Assembly: GCF_003867015.1 (NCBI RefSeq)
Contig: NZ_CP032548.1
Location: 62,001 to 126,000, forward strand
DNA: 64,000 nt
Direction: 5' to 3'
DNA from: Tenacibaculum singaporense
GTDB lineage: Bacteria; Bacteroidota; Bacteroidia; Flavobacteriales; Flavobacteriaceae
In this document: piece after piece, positions 26,575 to 35,627 of the stretch
Layout of the letters: every line of letters begins with the position of its first letter
Numbering within the stretch: the stretch's first letter is position 1
The notes under the pieces: generated by a model
What the model was told of the DNA's origin: nothing
The model's input: the letters and a program-made list of their open reading frames with translations, nothing else
Databases searched by the model: none
Translations under genes and position numbers: made by a program

Positions 26575-27030
26575 ATGAACACATTAAGTTACAAAACAGT
26601 ATCAGCTAATAAAGCTACCGTAAACAAAGAGTGGGTTTTAGTTGATGCGGACGGGCAAACATTGGGTCGTCTAGCTTCTAAAGTTGCAAAACTTATTAGA
26701 GGTAAGTACAAGCCAAATTACACTCCTCACGTAGATTGTGGAGACAACGTTGTTATTATCAACGCTGAAAAAATCAACTTAACTGGTAACAAGTGGGCAG
26801 ACAAGTCTTATATCCGTCACACAGGTTATCCAGGAGGTCAAAGATCATTAACTGCTACAGAGATGTTCGAAAAAGATCCTACAAGATTAATCGAAAAAGC
26901 AGTAAAAGGTATGTTACCTAAAAATCGTTTAGGTAGCGCGTTATTCAAAAATTTATATGTTTACGCAGGTACAGAGCATGGTCAAGAAGCTCAAAAACCT
27001 AAAACTATTAACCTTAACGATCTTAAATAA
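26575..27030 (+). CDS. rplM: 50S ribosomal protein L13
   Basis: 151-residue L13, an early-assembly large-subunit protein. It shows the family blocks VLVDADGQTLGRLAS, KYKPNYTPHVDCGD, GYPGGQRSLTATEMFEKDP and GMLPKNRLG. The gene leads the usual rplM-rpsI pair with a 2-nt gap. Confidence 0.98.
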   Translation: MNTLSYKTVSANKATVNKEWVLVDADGQTLGRLASKVAKLIRGKYKPNYTPHVDCGDNVVIINAEKINLTGNKWADKSYIRHTGYPGGQRSLTATEMFEKDPTRLIEKAVKGMLPKNRLGSALFKNLYVYAGTEHGQEAQKPKTINLNDLK

Positions 27031-27032
27031 TT

Positions 27033-27419
27033 ATGGAAACTGTACACAAAATAGGTAGAAGAAAAACAGCTGTTGCTCGTGTTTATGTTTCTCAAGGAAG
27101 TGGAAACATCACTATCAACAAAAGAGAGTTTAAAAACTATTTCACTACACCAACTTTACAATACAAAGTTCAACAACCTTTAATGTTAACTGAAAACTTA
27201 GAGGCTTACGATGTAAAAGTAAACGTATACGGTGGTGGTGTTACTGGTCAAGCTGAAGCTATTCGTTTAGCAATTACTAGAGCATTAGTAGCTATTAACG
27301 AAGAAAACAAAGCTGTATTAAAGCCAGAAGGATTATTAACTCGTGATCCAAGAATGGTTGAACGTAAGAAATTCGGTCAGAAGAAAGCACGTAAGAAATT
27401 CCAGTTCTCTAAACGTTAA
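27033..27419 (+). CDS. rpsI: 30S ribosomal protein S9
   Basis: 128-residue S9 with the N-terminal GRRKTAVARVY, the GGGVTGQAEAIRLAI core and the basic C-terminal tail ending KKARKKFQFSKR, which reaches the P-site tRNA. It follows rplM directly and is followed by a 142-nt spacer with three inverted repeats before rpsB. Confidence 0.98.
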   Translation: METVHKIGRRKTAVARVYVSQGSGNITINKREFKNYFTTPTLQYKVQQPLMLTENLEAYDVKVNVYGGGVTGQAEAIRLAITRALVAINEENKAVLKPEGLLTRDPRMVERKKFGQKKARKKFQFSKR

Positions 27420-27424
27420 TATTT

Positions 27425-27530
27425 TACTGAACTTGTTTCAGTATTTAAATGTTTCGAGACTGTTATTTATAAATCAATTTTTAACAGTTTAGTATCTAAA
27501 TATTTCAGACTTAATAACTACTGAAATATT
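27425..27530 (+). promoter_or_regulatory. Structured leader between rpsI and rpsB
   Basis: Three inverted repeats: TACTGAA/TTCAGTA (27425-27443), ACTGTTA/TAACAGT (27459-27488) and AATATTTCAG/CTGAAATATT (27499-27530, 10-bp arms). The first and third share ACTGAA/TTTCAGT halves, so 27436-27442 can also pair with 27520-27526, giving two exclusive folds. The last hairpin ends 31 nt before the rpsB ATG. It could be an S2-responsive or attenuator-type leader; the first hairpin may also end rpsI weakly. Confidence 0.5.
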
Positions 27531-27561
27531 GCGAAAACAGAACGTAAACACATTTATTAAA

Positions 27562-28308
27562 ATGGCAAACATTCAAGAATTATTAGAAAGTGGTGTTCAC
27601 TTTGGACACTTAACTAGAAAGTGGAACCCTAACATGGCTCCATACATTTATACAGAGCGTAATGGTGTTCACATCATCGATTTGTACAAAACTTCAGCTA
27701 AAATTGACGAGGCTTCTGCTGCGTTACAAAAAATAGCTAACTCAGGACGTAAAATCTTATTCGTTGCTACTAAAAAGCAAGCTAAAGATATCGTTGCTGA
27801 AAAAGCTAAAGCTGTAAACATGCCTTACATTACTGAGCGTTGGCCAGGTGGTATGTTAACAAACTTCGTTACTATTCGTAAAGCCGTTAAGAAAATGACT
27901 TCTATTGATAGAATGAAGACTGATGGTTCTTTTGATGCATTATCTAAAAGAGAAAAATTACAAATTACTCGTCAACGTGAAAAATTAGAAAAGAACTTAG
28001 GTTCAATTTCTGATATGACTCGTTTACCAGGAGCTTTATTTGTAATTGATGTAAAGAAAGAACACATTGCTGTTGCTGAAGCACAAAAATTAAACATTCC
28101 AATCTTTGCAATGGTTGATACAAACTCGGACCCAAGACCAATCGACTTTGTAATTCCTGCAAATGATGATGCTTCTAAATCTATCGATAAAGTATTATCG
28201 TATGTAACTGATGCAATTGCTGAAGGCTTAACAGAAAGAAAAGCTGATAAGGAAAAAGCTAAAGCTGAAAAAACAGCTGACGCTCCAGCAAAAGAAGAAG
28301 CAAAATAA
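27562..28308 (+). CDS. rpsB: 30S ribosomal protein S2
   Basis: 248-residue S2 with ESGVHFGHLTRKWNP, KILFVATKKQAKD, WPGGMLTNF, DTNSDPRPIDFVIPAND and a Lys/Ala/Glu-rich tail. ATG 27562 (MANIQELLE) is chosen; the upstream TTG 27529 lies inside the leader hairpin. It is separated from tsf by a strong terminator, so the usual rpsB-tsf pair is probably two units here or is attenuated. Confidence 0.97.
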   Translation: MANIQELLESGVHFGHLTRKWNPNMAPYIYTERNGVHIIDLYKTSAKIDEASAALQKIANSGRKILFVATKKQAKDIVAEKAKAVNMPYITERWPGGMLTNFVTIRKAVKKMTSIDRMKTDGSFDALSKREKLQITRQREKLEKNLGSISDMTRLPGALFVIDVKKEHIAVAEAQKLNIPIFAMVDTNSDPRPIDFVIPANDDASKSIDKVLSYVTDAIAEGLTERKADKEKAKAEKTADAPAKEEAK

Positions 28309-28314
28309 TTTTTT

Positions 28315-28354
28315 AATTTAAAGGTTTCATTACATTGGAACCTTTAAATTTTTA
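28315..28354 (+). terminator. Intrinsic terminator after rpsB
   Basis: AATTTAAAGGTT / AACCTTTAAATT, 12-bp arms extended by a wobble pair, loop around ATTACATT, then a short T-run. It lies between rpsB and tsf. Confidence 0.8.
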
Positions 28355-28400
28355 CAACTTTGTACAACAATATATTTACAACTAAAAAATAACGATAGAA

Positions 28401-29369
28401 ATGTCAGTAAAAATTAGCGCTGCAGACGTAAAGAAATTAAGAGAAACTACCGGAGCTGGTATGATGGATTGTAAAAAAGCATTAGTAGAAGCTGAAGGTG
28501 ATTTTGATAAAGCTATTGAAATTTTACGTAAAAAAGGACAAAAGATTGCTGCTAAAAGAGCAGATCGTGAGTCTACTGAAGGTGTGGCAATCACTAAAAT
28601 TAGCGATGACAACACATATGGTGTTGCTATCGTATTAGCATGTGAAACAGATTTCGTAGCTAAAAACGATTCATTCAAAGCATTAGCGCAAGAATTTGTT
28701 GACATCGCTTTTAACCACAAAACAAAAGAAGAGTTCTTAGCTGCTGATTTTGGTGGTGTAACTGTTGCTGAAAAATTAATCGAGCAAACAGGAGTTATCG
28801 GTGAAAAAATCGATATCACTGCTTTCGAAAGAATTGAAGCACCATACGTAGGAGCTTATACTCACGTTGGTAAAATTGCTGCAATGGTAGGTTTAACTGC
28901 TGCTGTAGATAATGCTGCTGAGTTAACTAAAGACTTAGCTATGCAAGCTGCTTCAATGGGAGCAACTTCTTTATCTTACAAAGATTTTGATCCTGCTTAT
29001 GTAGCTTCTGAAACTGAAGCTAGAATTGCTGCGATTAAAAAAGACAACGAAGAATTAGTACGTTTAGGTAAAACTTTAAAGAACGTTCCTCAATTCGTTT
29101 CTCGTTTACAATTAACTGATGAAGCTTTAGCGAAAGCTGAAGAAGAAGCCAAAGAGCAATTAAAAGCTGAAGGTAAACCAGAACAAATCTGGGACAAAAT
29201 CTTACCAGGTAAAATGGAAAGATTTATCTCTGACAATACTACTTTAGATCAAGAACAATGTTTATTAGATCAAAAGTTTATTAAAGACGAAAAGAAAACC
29301 GTTGCAGAATACGTTTCTTCTTACGGTGACGTTGAAGTTAAAAACTTCGTAAGAGTTACTTTAGGATAA
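28401..29369 (+). CDS. tsf: Elongation factor Ts
   Basis: 322-residue EF-Ts, the nucleotide exchange factor of EF-Tu. The UBA-like N-terminus is KLRETTGAGMMDCKKALVEAEGD, and the TDFVAKND motif that contacts EF-Tu follows. The length is slightly above E. coli (283), as is usual in Bacteroidota. Confidence 0.98.
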   Translation: MSVKISAADVKKLRETTGAGMMDCKKALVEAEGDFDKAIEILRKKGQKIAAKRADRESTEGVAITKISDDNTYGVAIVLACETDFVAKNDSFKALAQEFVDIAFNHKTKEEFLAADFGGVTVAEKLIEQTGVIGEKIDITAFERIEAPYVGAYTHVGKIAAMVGLTAAVDNAAELTKDLAMQAASMGATSLSYKDFDPAYVASETEARIAAIKKDNEELVRLGKTLKNVPQFVSRLQLTDEALAKAEEEAKEQLKAEGKPEQIWDKILPGKMERFISDNTTLDQEQCLLDQKFIKDEKKTVAEYVSSYGDVEVKNFVRVTLG

Positions 29370-29390
29370 TTCTCAACAACAATTTTATAT

Positions 29391-29419
29391 AAAACCATCC
29401 ATTTTTGGATGGTTTTTTT
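29391..29419 (+). terminator. Intrinsic terminator after tsf
   Basis: AAAACCATCC, loop ATTTTT, GGATGGTTTTTTT. A clear stem and T-run 22 nt after the tsf stop. Confidence 0.9.
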
Positions 29420-29488
29420 ATCCAACTAATTTAGATTCATTTTCAATTCAATTTTAAATACATTAGCACTTCATCTAAAAAAATAACT

Positions 29489-30088
29489 ATGACAAGAGAA
29501 GAACATTTAAAATTTTGTAAAATTTGTAATAATCAAAAATTTGATAGTCAAAAAGGAATTATTTGTGGACTAAGGAACTCTATTGCAGACTTTAAAGATA
29601 CTTGTGAATCATTCGACGAAAACACGCAGCTAAAAGAAAAACTTTTAGCAAAAAATAGTCAAAACGAATTAAGCAGTCAAATTGCTAGTCAAGGTACACG
29701 CTTTGCCAACTATCTTCTTGACAGAATATTTATATTAATAATCAGCTTTTTCTTAGGCTTTATACTTACTCTTCTCCTTACTATTATTTCTCCTAACTCT
29801 GCTGGGTATTTTGAGCAAATGGGAAAACTGGAAGAATTTGTATGGGGATTTATCATAGGAATGTTCTACTACTCTTTTTTTGAAGCTTTAACTGGTAGAT
29901 CGATTGCTAAGTTTATAACAGGAACAAAAGTTGTTGATGAAAACGGTAACAAACCTACATTTGACGCAATACTATTAAGATCATTATGTAGATATATCCC
30001 TTTTAATGCTTTCTCATTTTTAGGATCTGATGCTGTTGGTTGGCATGATTCTTTTTCAAAAACCCGTGTCATTAAAATTAAGCAATAA
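29489..30088 (+). CDS. RDD-family membrane protein with N-terminal cysteine cluster
   Basis: 199 residues. The first ~45 residues carry CKIC, then IICG and DTCESF, a spacing that suggests a small metal-binding ribbon. From residue ~65 an RDD domain follows: RFANYLLDRIFILIISF with the namesake Arg/Asp pair, membrane segments, and a GRSIAKFITGTKVVDENG turn. Some RDD proteins are sodium/proton exchangers, others are unknown. It stands alone between tsf and pyrH. Confidence 0.85.
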   Translation: MTREEHLKFCKICNNQKFDSQKGIICGLRNSIADFKDTCESFDENTQLKEKLLAKNSQNELSSQIASQGTRFANYLLDRIFILIISFFLGFILTLLLTIISPNSAGYFEQMGKLEEFVWGFIIGMFYYSFFEALTGRSIAKFITGTKVVDENGNKPTFDAILLRSLCRYIPFNAFSFLGSDAVGWHDSFSKTRVIKIKQ

Positions 30089-30147
30089 AGAGTAATACTA
30101 TAGTTACCCTCCTACATTTTCAGCATAAAACTCTCAAAAAAAATATG

Positions 30148-30155
30148 TAGCTTTG
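30148..30155 (+). promoter_or_regulatory. -7 promoter element of pyrH
   Basis: TAGCTTTG followed by CACAAC, 20 nt before the pyrH ATG. It matches TAnnTTTG; the -33 TTG is not seen. Confidence 0.55.
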
Positions 30156-30175
30156 CACAACTTTCAACAAAACAA

Positions 30176-30886
30176 ATGCAATACAAAAGAATTCTTTTAA
30201 AATTAAGTGGTGAAGCACTAATGGGTGAACGTCAATATGGAATTGACCCAAACAGACTTAAAGAGTATGCCCAAGAGATAAAACAAGTTATAGATAAAGG
30301 AGTAGAGGTAGCCATTGTAATTGGTGGTGGAAATATTTTTAGAGGAGTTGCTGGTGCTAGTCAAGGTATGGACCGTGTACAAGGTGACCATATGGGAATG
30401 TTAGCTACTTGTATTAATGGATTGGCTTTACAAAGTGCCTTAGAAGATCAAGGAATTCACACTCGTTTACAAACTGCTATTGAAATTAAAGAAATTGCAG
30501 AACCTTATATTAAGCGTCGTGCTAATCGTCACTTAGAGAAGGGACGCGTAGTAATTTTTGGTGGAGGAACAGGAAATCCGTATTTTACAACAGATACAGC
30601 TGCAGTTTTAAGAGCTATTGAAATAAATGCAGACGCTATTTTGAAAGGTACACGTGTTGACGGTATTTATACAGCTGATCCTGAAAAAGATAAAGACGCT
30701 GTTAAGTATGAAAACATTACCTTTAAAGACGTTATTGAAAAAGGCTTAAAAGTAATGGATATGACAGCCTTTACCTTGAGCGAAGAAAACAAATTACCAA
30801 TTATTGTTTTTGACATGAACAAACAAGGAAATCTTTTAAAACTTGTTTCTGGAGAAAATATTGGAACAATAGTTGATAACGAATAA
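30176..30886 (+). CDS. pyrH: Uridylate kinase
   Basis: 236-residue UMP kinase of the amino-acid-kinase fold. It shows [50 protein letters not shown] and [17 protein letters not shown]. It leads the conserved pyrH-frr pair. Confidence 0.97.
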   Translation: MQYKRILLKLSGEALMGERQYGIDPNRLKEYAQEIKQVIDKGVEVAIVIGGGNIFRGVAGASQGMDRVQGDHMGMLATCINGLALQSALEDQGIHTRLQTAIEIKEIAEPYIKRRANRHLEKGRVVIFGGGTGNPYFTTDTAAVLRAIEINADAILKGTRVDGIYTADPEKDKDAVKYENITFKDVIEKGLKVMDMTAFTLSEENKLPIIVFDMNKQGNLLKLVSGENIGTIVDNE

Positions 30887-30899
30887 ACCGAAAAGTTAC

Positions 30900-30920
30900 C
30901 CTCAACCTATTTGAGGTTTT
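30900..30920 (+). terminator. Weak hairpin between pyrH and frr
   Basis: CCTCAA, loop CCTAT, TTGAGG, then TTTT. With a 6-bp stem and short T-run it may only attenuate read-through into frr. Confidence 0.35.
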
Positions 30921-30933
30921 AAATACGAACAAA

Positions 30934-31488
30934 ATGAACGAAGAGATTGATTTTATTTTAGATTCGACTAAAGAGGCAATGGATAAAGCTATTAGCCACT
31001 TAGAAAAAGAATTAGTAGGTATTAGAGCTGGTAGAGCTACTCCTGCTATGTTAAGTACAATTATGGTAGATTACTACGGTTCTCAAACACCATTATCACA
31101 AGTAGCAAATGTAAATACTCCTGATGCTAGAACCATATCTGTTCAACCATGGGAAAAAAATATGTTACAGGAAATCGAAAAAGCAATTATGCTTGCCAAT
31201 ATCGGTTTCAATCCAATGAATAATGGGGAAAACATTATAATTAATGTGCCACCATTAACAGAAGAGCGTCGTAAAGGGTTAGCAAAACAAGCAAAAGCAG
31301 AAGCTGAACACGCTAAAGTAGGTGTTCGTAATGCTCGTAAAGATGCTAACAATGAAATTAAAAAAGTTGATATTTCTGACGATATGAAGAAAAATGCTGA
31401 AGCTGATGTTCAAAAACTAACTGATGATTACGTAAAAATAATCGACGAAAAGTATGCTGTTAAAGAAAAAGAAATTATGACTGTATAA
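30934..31488 (+). CDS. frr: Ribosome recycling factor
   Basis: 184-residue RRF that splits post-termination ribosomes with EF-G. It shows the three-helix-bundle domain with HLEKELVGIRAGRATPAML, the beta domain YYGSQTPLSQVANV, and PLTEERRKGLAKQAK. The length matches the family. Confidence 0.98.
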   Translation: MNEEIDFILDSTKEAMDKAISHLEKELVGIRAGRATPAMLSTIMVDYYGSQTPLSQVANVNTPDARTISVQPWEKNMLQEIEKAIMLANIGFNPMNNGENIIINVPPLTEERRKGLAKQAKAEAEHAKVGVRNARKDANNEIKKVDISDDMKKNAEADVQKLTDDYVKIIDEKYAVKEKEIMTV

Positions 31489-31507
31489 TTTCTTTTAAGA
31501 AATAGTT

Positions 31508-31538
31508 AAAAAAGAGCGTCATATGACGCTCTTTTTTT
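31508..31538 (+). terminator. Intrinsic terminator after frr
   Basis: Perfect palindrome GAGCGTCAT / ATGACGCTC with A-run before and seven T after. Confidence 0.92.
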
Positions 31539-31560
31539 CGTTTAATTAATTCATTTAGCA

Positions 31561-31568
31561 TAACTTTG
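31561..31568 (+). promoter_or_regulatory. -7 promoter element of the MMPL transporter gene
   Basis: TAACTTTG followed by CTG, 16 nt before the ATG at 31585. TTG at -33 is absent. Confidence 0.55.
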
Positions 31569-31584
31569 CTGAAATTTTTTTTGG

Positions 31585-33948
31585 ATGACTTTTTGGACTA
31601 AAATCGCAGGCTTCTTATTGCGAAATCGTTACTTAGTTTTAATTACTATCGCTATAATTACAGGGCTTTTAGTCACTCAGATGAAATATATGCGCTTCTC
31701 CTACACAGAAGCTAATTTACTTCCTACCGATCATGAGGTAAATATTGAATACAACAAGTTCTTAGAAATTTTTGGTGAAGAAGGTAACCTCATTATCCTA
31801 GGAGTAAAAGATTCTACAATATTTACACCAACTAAGTTTAATGCATGGAACAAGCTAGTTAAAGATTTAGACAGCTTACCACAGGTAGACTTTACCGTTT
31901 CTATTGCAGATGTTCAACAATTAAAAGCTGATAGAAAACAAAGAAAATTTGTTGTTGAACCACTTTTTGAAGAAGCTCCTTCAACCGATGAAGAGATAAA
32001 AAATATAAAGAAGCAACTTTTTGAGAAGCTTCCGTTTTATAACAACTTACTATACAACGACAAGGGTACTTTACAAACAGCTATTTATTTAAATAAAGAT
32101 ATTGTAAATACACCTATACGTAAGGATTTTGTTTTTGATGTGCTAATTCCAACGATAAACTCTTTTGAAAAAGATCAAAAAATAGATATTCATGTTTCTG
32201 GTATGCCTTACATCAGAACCCTAAATTCTCAGAACATTACTGATGAAATGGGTATTTTTGTTGTTGGTGCATTATTAATAACAGCCATTATCTTTTTCTT
32301 CTTTTTCCGTTCATTTAGAGCCACTTTTATTACACTACTTGTAGTTAGCATTGGAGTAACATGGGCTTTTGGTTTTATGGGATTATTCCGCTATGAGATT
32401 ACTGTATTATCAGCTCTAATTCCACCATTAATTATTGTAATTGGTGTACCTAATGCAGTTTTTTTAATAAATAAATATCAGCAAGAAGTAAAAAAACACG
32501 GAAATCAGGCAAAGTCTTTACAACGTGTAATTTCAAAAGTTGGAAATGCTACATTAATGACCAATATTACTACCGCTTCTGGTTTTGCTACTTTTATATT
32601 TGTTAAAAGTAGACTAATGCGAGAGTTTGGTGTTTTAGCCTCAGTAAACATCATCAGTATTTTTGTTCTAGCATTATTAATCATTCCAATTATATATAGT
32701 TTTATGCCTCTTCCAGAGCAGAAACATTTGAACCATTTAGAAAAAAAATGGATGGGAAATGTTGTTTCTTGGATGGAACGCATGGTAAAAAAACAAAGAA
32801 TTGCCATTTATATCACTACTGTTTCTATAATCATTTTAAGTATGATTGGCCTTTACATGATTCGTGTATCAGGTAGTTTGATTGAAGATATGCCTAAAGG
32901 AAAACAGTTTTATAAAGACATTAAGTTTTTTGAATATGAGTTTGGGGGAATTATGCCTCTAGAAATTTTAATTGACACTAAGAGAGAAAAAGGTGTTATG
33001 AAGCTTTCTACTTTAAAAAAGATGGAAAAACTCAATGAAACTATTGAAACTTTCCCTGAATTGTCCAAGCCTATATCTATAACCAATCTTGTAAAATACT
33101 CTAAGCAAGCATACTACAACGGTAATCCTAAATACTATCAACTCCCAACAAGTCAAGAAAAGAGCTATATTTTTTCTTATACTAAAAACTCAAATAGTAA
33201 TTCTGGAATGCTAAAAAACTTTGTAGATAGCACTGGTCGTTATGCGCGTATCACTACTTTTATGAAAGATATTGGTACTGATAAAATGGATATTATCCAA
33301 GAACGACTACAAGCTGTAATCAATAAGCAATTCCCTGATGAGAAATTTGACGTTTCATTAACAGGTAAAGCATTAGTGTTTTTGAAAGGAACCAACTATT
33401 TAATTAAAAACTTAGTTATTTCGCTATCATTAGCTATTATATTAATATCTATTTTTATGGCGTGGATGTTCCGTTCACCTCAAATGATATTAATATCATT
33501 AATTCCTAACATGCTTCCTTTATTAATTACTGGTGGGTTGATGGGATTCTTTGATATACCTATAAAGCCTTCAACAATTTTAGTTTTTAGTATTGCCTTC
33601 GGTATTTCGGTAGATGATACTATTCACTTCTTAGCTAAATATAGACAAGAGCTGCTAGCCAATAACTGGAAAATAAAACCTGCTGTTTATTCAGCATTAA
33701 GAGAAACTGGAGTAAGTATGTTCTATACCTCAATAGTCCTTTTCTTCGGTTTTTTAGTATTTACTGTTTCAAGTTTTGGAGGTACAATCGCATTAGGAGG
33801 TCTAGTTTCAATTACATTATTATTAGCTATGGTTTCAAACTTACTATTGTTACCTTCTCTTCTACTTTCTTTTGAGAAAAGAATAGCTAATAAGAAAGTT
33901 TTAAAAGAAACTAAATTTAAAATACTGCCTCCAAAAGAAGACAAGTAA
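31585..33948 (+). CDS. MMPL/RND-type membrane transporter
   Basis: 787-residue RND-superfamily transporter of the MMPL/COG1033 type. Two repeats each contain one TM helix, a large periplasmic loop and a five-helix sterol-sensing-like bundle (TM near 14-33, 215-375, then 408-430 and 615-770). The second repeat has the SIAFGISVDDTIHFLAKYR proton-relay region. These proteins export lipids or hopanoid-like molecules. No membrane-fusion partner is adjacent. Confidence 0.9.
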   Translation: MTFWTKIAGFLLRNRYLVLITIAIITGLLVTQMKYMRFSYTEANLLPTDHEVNIEYNKFLEIFGEEGNLIILGVKDSTIFTPTKFNAWNKLVKDLDSLPQVDFTVSIADVQQLKADRKQRKFVVEPLFEEAPSTDEEIKNIKKQLFEKLPFYNNLLYNDKGTLQTAIYLNKDIVNTPIRKDFVFDVLIPTINSFEKDQKIDIHVSGMPYIRTLNSQNITDEMGIFVVGALLITAIIFFFFFRSFRATFITLLVVSIGVTWAFGFMGLFRYEITVLSALIPPLIIVIGVPNAVFLINKYQQEVKKHGNQAKSLQRVISKVGNATLMTNITTASGFATFIFVKSRLMREFGVLASVNIISIFVLALLIIPIIYSFMPLPEQKHLNHLEKKWMGNVVSWMERMVKKQRIAIYITTVSIIILSMIGLYMIRVSGSLIEDMPKGKQFYKDIKFFEYEFGGIMPLEILIDTKREKGVMKLSTLKKMEKLNETIETFPELSKPISITNLVKYSKQAYYNGNPKYYQLPTSQEKSYIFSYTKNSNSNSGMLKNFVDSTGRYARITTFMKDIGTDKMDIIQERLQAVINKQFPDEKFDVSLTGKALVFLKGTNYLIKNLVISLSLAIILISIFMAWMFRSPQMILISLIPNMLPLLITGGLMGFFDIPIKPSTILVFSIAFGISVDDTIHFLAKYRQELLANNWKIKPAVYSALRETGVSMFYTSIVLFFGFLVFTVSSFGGTIALGGLVSITLLLAMVSNLLLLPSLLLSFEKRIANKKVLKETKFKILPPKEDK

Positions 33949-33971
33949 ATATAATTAACACTAAATATTCA

Positions 33972-34008
33972 AAAACAACCATTTTAAATAAATATGGTTG
34001 TTTTTTTT
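33972..34008 (+). terminator. Intrinsic terminator after the MMPL gene
   Basis: AAAACAACCAT / ATGGTTGTTTT with an 11-nt AT-rich loop and a run of T. Confidence 0.88.
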
Positions 34009-34054
34009 ATAAAGCTAACTTATAAAGTTAACTCTTTATTCTTGGGTCTCTTTG

Positions 34055-34084
34055 TTGCTAATTAACAGCAAAAAAGTATCTTTG
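34055..34084 (+). promoter_or_regulatory. Promoter of asnS
   Basis: TTG (34055-34057), 19 nt, TATCTTTG (34077-34084). Full match to the -33/-7 pattern; the leader is about 20 nt. Confidence 0.78.
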
Positions 34085-34110
34085 CTTGATTTTATTGAAG
34101 ATATAAAGAC

Positions 34111-35544
34111 ATGAAAAGAAGTAGCGTTAAAGATTTATTGCAATCTGACAAATTTTTACAAGAAGTACACGTAAAAGGATGGGTAAGAACTTTTAGAAGC
34201 AATCGTTTTATTGCTTTAAATGATGGTTCTACTATTAATAATATTCAGTGTGTTGTAGATTTTGAAAATACCGACGAAACTTTATTAAAAAGAATAAATA
34301 CTGGGGCAGCTATAAGCATTCAAGGTACTTTGGTTGAAAGTCAAGGTAAAGGGCAAACAGTAGAAATTCAAGTAAGCAATTTGGAAATCTTAGGAGATTC
34401 AAATCCTGATGAATATCCAATTCAGCCTAAAAAACATAGTTTAGAATTTTTACGTGAAAATGCACATTTACGTGTAAGAACTAACACTTTTAGTGCTGTA
34501 ATGCGTTTACGTTCTGCATTATCATTTGCAGTACATCAGTACTTCCAACAAAACGGGTTTTACTATGTAAATACTCCAATTATTACTGGTTCTGATGCTG
34601 AAGGTGCTGGTGAAATGTTTAAAGTAACTCAATTTGAGGCAAACAAAGCTCCTGTAAACGAAGAAGGTGAAATTGATTATTCTAAAGATTTCTTTGGAAA
34701 AGAAACTAACCTAACAGTTTCTGGTCAATTAGAAGGTGAAACCTATGCAATGGCATTAGGTAAAATATATACTTTCGGACCTACCTTTAGAGCTGAGAAC
34801 TCTAATACTACACGTCACTTAGCAGAATTTTGGATGATTGAACCAGAGGTAGCTTTTAACGATTTAGATGCTAACATGGATCTTTCTGAAGACTTTATTA
34901 AATATGTATTACAATATGTATTAGACAACTGTAAAGATGATTTAGCTTTCTTAGACAATCGCTTAGCACAAGAGGAAAAAACAAAGCCTCAAGCACAACG
35001 TAGTGAAATGGGCTTAATTGAAAAATTAAAGTTTGTTGTAGACAATAACTTTAAGCGTGTAAGCTATACAGAAGCAATTGACATTTTAAGAAACTCTAAG
35101 CCTAACAAGAAGAAGAAATTTCAATTCCCTGTTAACGAATGGGGTGTTGATTTACAATCAGAACATGAGCGTTATTTAGTTGAAAAGCACTTTAAATGTC
35201 CTGTGATTTTATTCGATTATCCAGCAAATATAAAAGCATTTTACATGCGTTTAAATGAAGATGGTAAAACGGTACGTGCTATGGATGTATTATTTCCTGG
35301 AATTGGAGAAATGGTAGGAGGTTCTGAAAGAGAAGAACGCTTAGATGTTTTAAAAGAAAAAATGGCAGAACTTAATATTCCTGAAGAAGAATTATGGTGG
35401 TACTTAGATACTCGTAAATTTGGTACAGCTGTACACTCTGGATTTGGTTTAGGTTTTGAACGTTTAGTTTTATTTGCAACTGGAATGAGCAATATTCGTG
35501 ACGTTATTCCTTTTCCAAGAACACCACAAAACGCAGAGTTCTAA
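34111..35544 (+). CDS. asnS: Asparaginyl-tRNA synthetase
   Basis: 477-residue class IIb enzyme. An N-terminal OB-fold anticodon domain ([21 protein letters not shown]) is followed by the catalytic core with motif 2 ([20 protein letters not shown]) and motif 3 ([10 protein letters not shown]). The EFWMIEPE block supports Asn rather than Asp specificity. Confidence 0.97.
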   Translation: MKRSSVKDLLQSDKFLQEVHVKGWVRTFRSNRFIALNDGSTINNIQCVVDFENTDETLLKRINTGAAISIQGTLVESQGKGQTVEIQVSNLEILGDSNPDEYPIQPKKHSLEFLRENAHLRVRTNTFSAVMRLRSALSFAVHQYFQQNGFYYVNTPIITGSDAEGAGEMFKVTQFEANKAPVNEEGEIDYSKDFFGKETNLTVSGQLEGETYAMALGKIYTFGPTFRAENSNTTRHLAEFWMIEPEVAFNDLDANMDLSEDFIKYVLQYVLDNCKDDLAFLDNRLAQEEKTKPQAQRSEMGLIEKLKFVVDNNFKRVSYTEAIDILRNSKPNKKKKFQFPVNEWGVDLQSEHERYLVEKHFKCPVILFDYPANIKAFYMRLNEDGKTVRAMDVLFPGIGEMVGGSEREERLDVLKEKMAELNIPEEELWWYLDTRKFGTAVHSGFGLGFERLVLFATGMSNIRDVIPFPRTPQNAEF

Positions 35545-35569
35545 AAAAATCATAAAACTTATAAATATC

Positions 35570-35603
35570 AATCGTCATTCCTTTACGAATGACGATTTTT
35601 TTT
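35570..35603 (+). terminator. Intrinsic terminator after asnS
   Basis: AATCGTCATTC, loop CTTTAC, GAATGACGATT, then seven to eight T. It lies immediately upstream of the rpoN promoter element. Confidence 0.92.
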
Positions 35604-35614
35604 GTCCTATTTCA

Positions 35615-35622
35615 TATCTTTG
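35615..35622 (+). promoter_or_regulatory. -7 promoter element of rpoN, close to the start codon
   Basis: TATCTTTG ends only 5 nt before the ATG at 35628. If used, the transcript would have almost no leader. Confidence 0.5.
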
Positions 35623-35627
35623 TATAT

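Noticed and set aside
28382..28819. 145-codon open frame antisense to tsf
   Set aside because: A mirror of the codon bias of tsf; no start context or domain.
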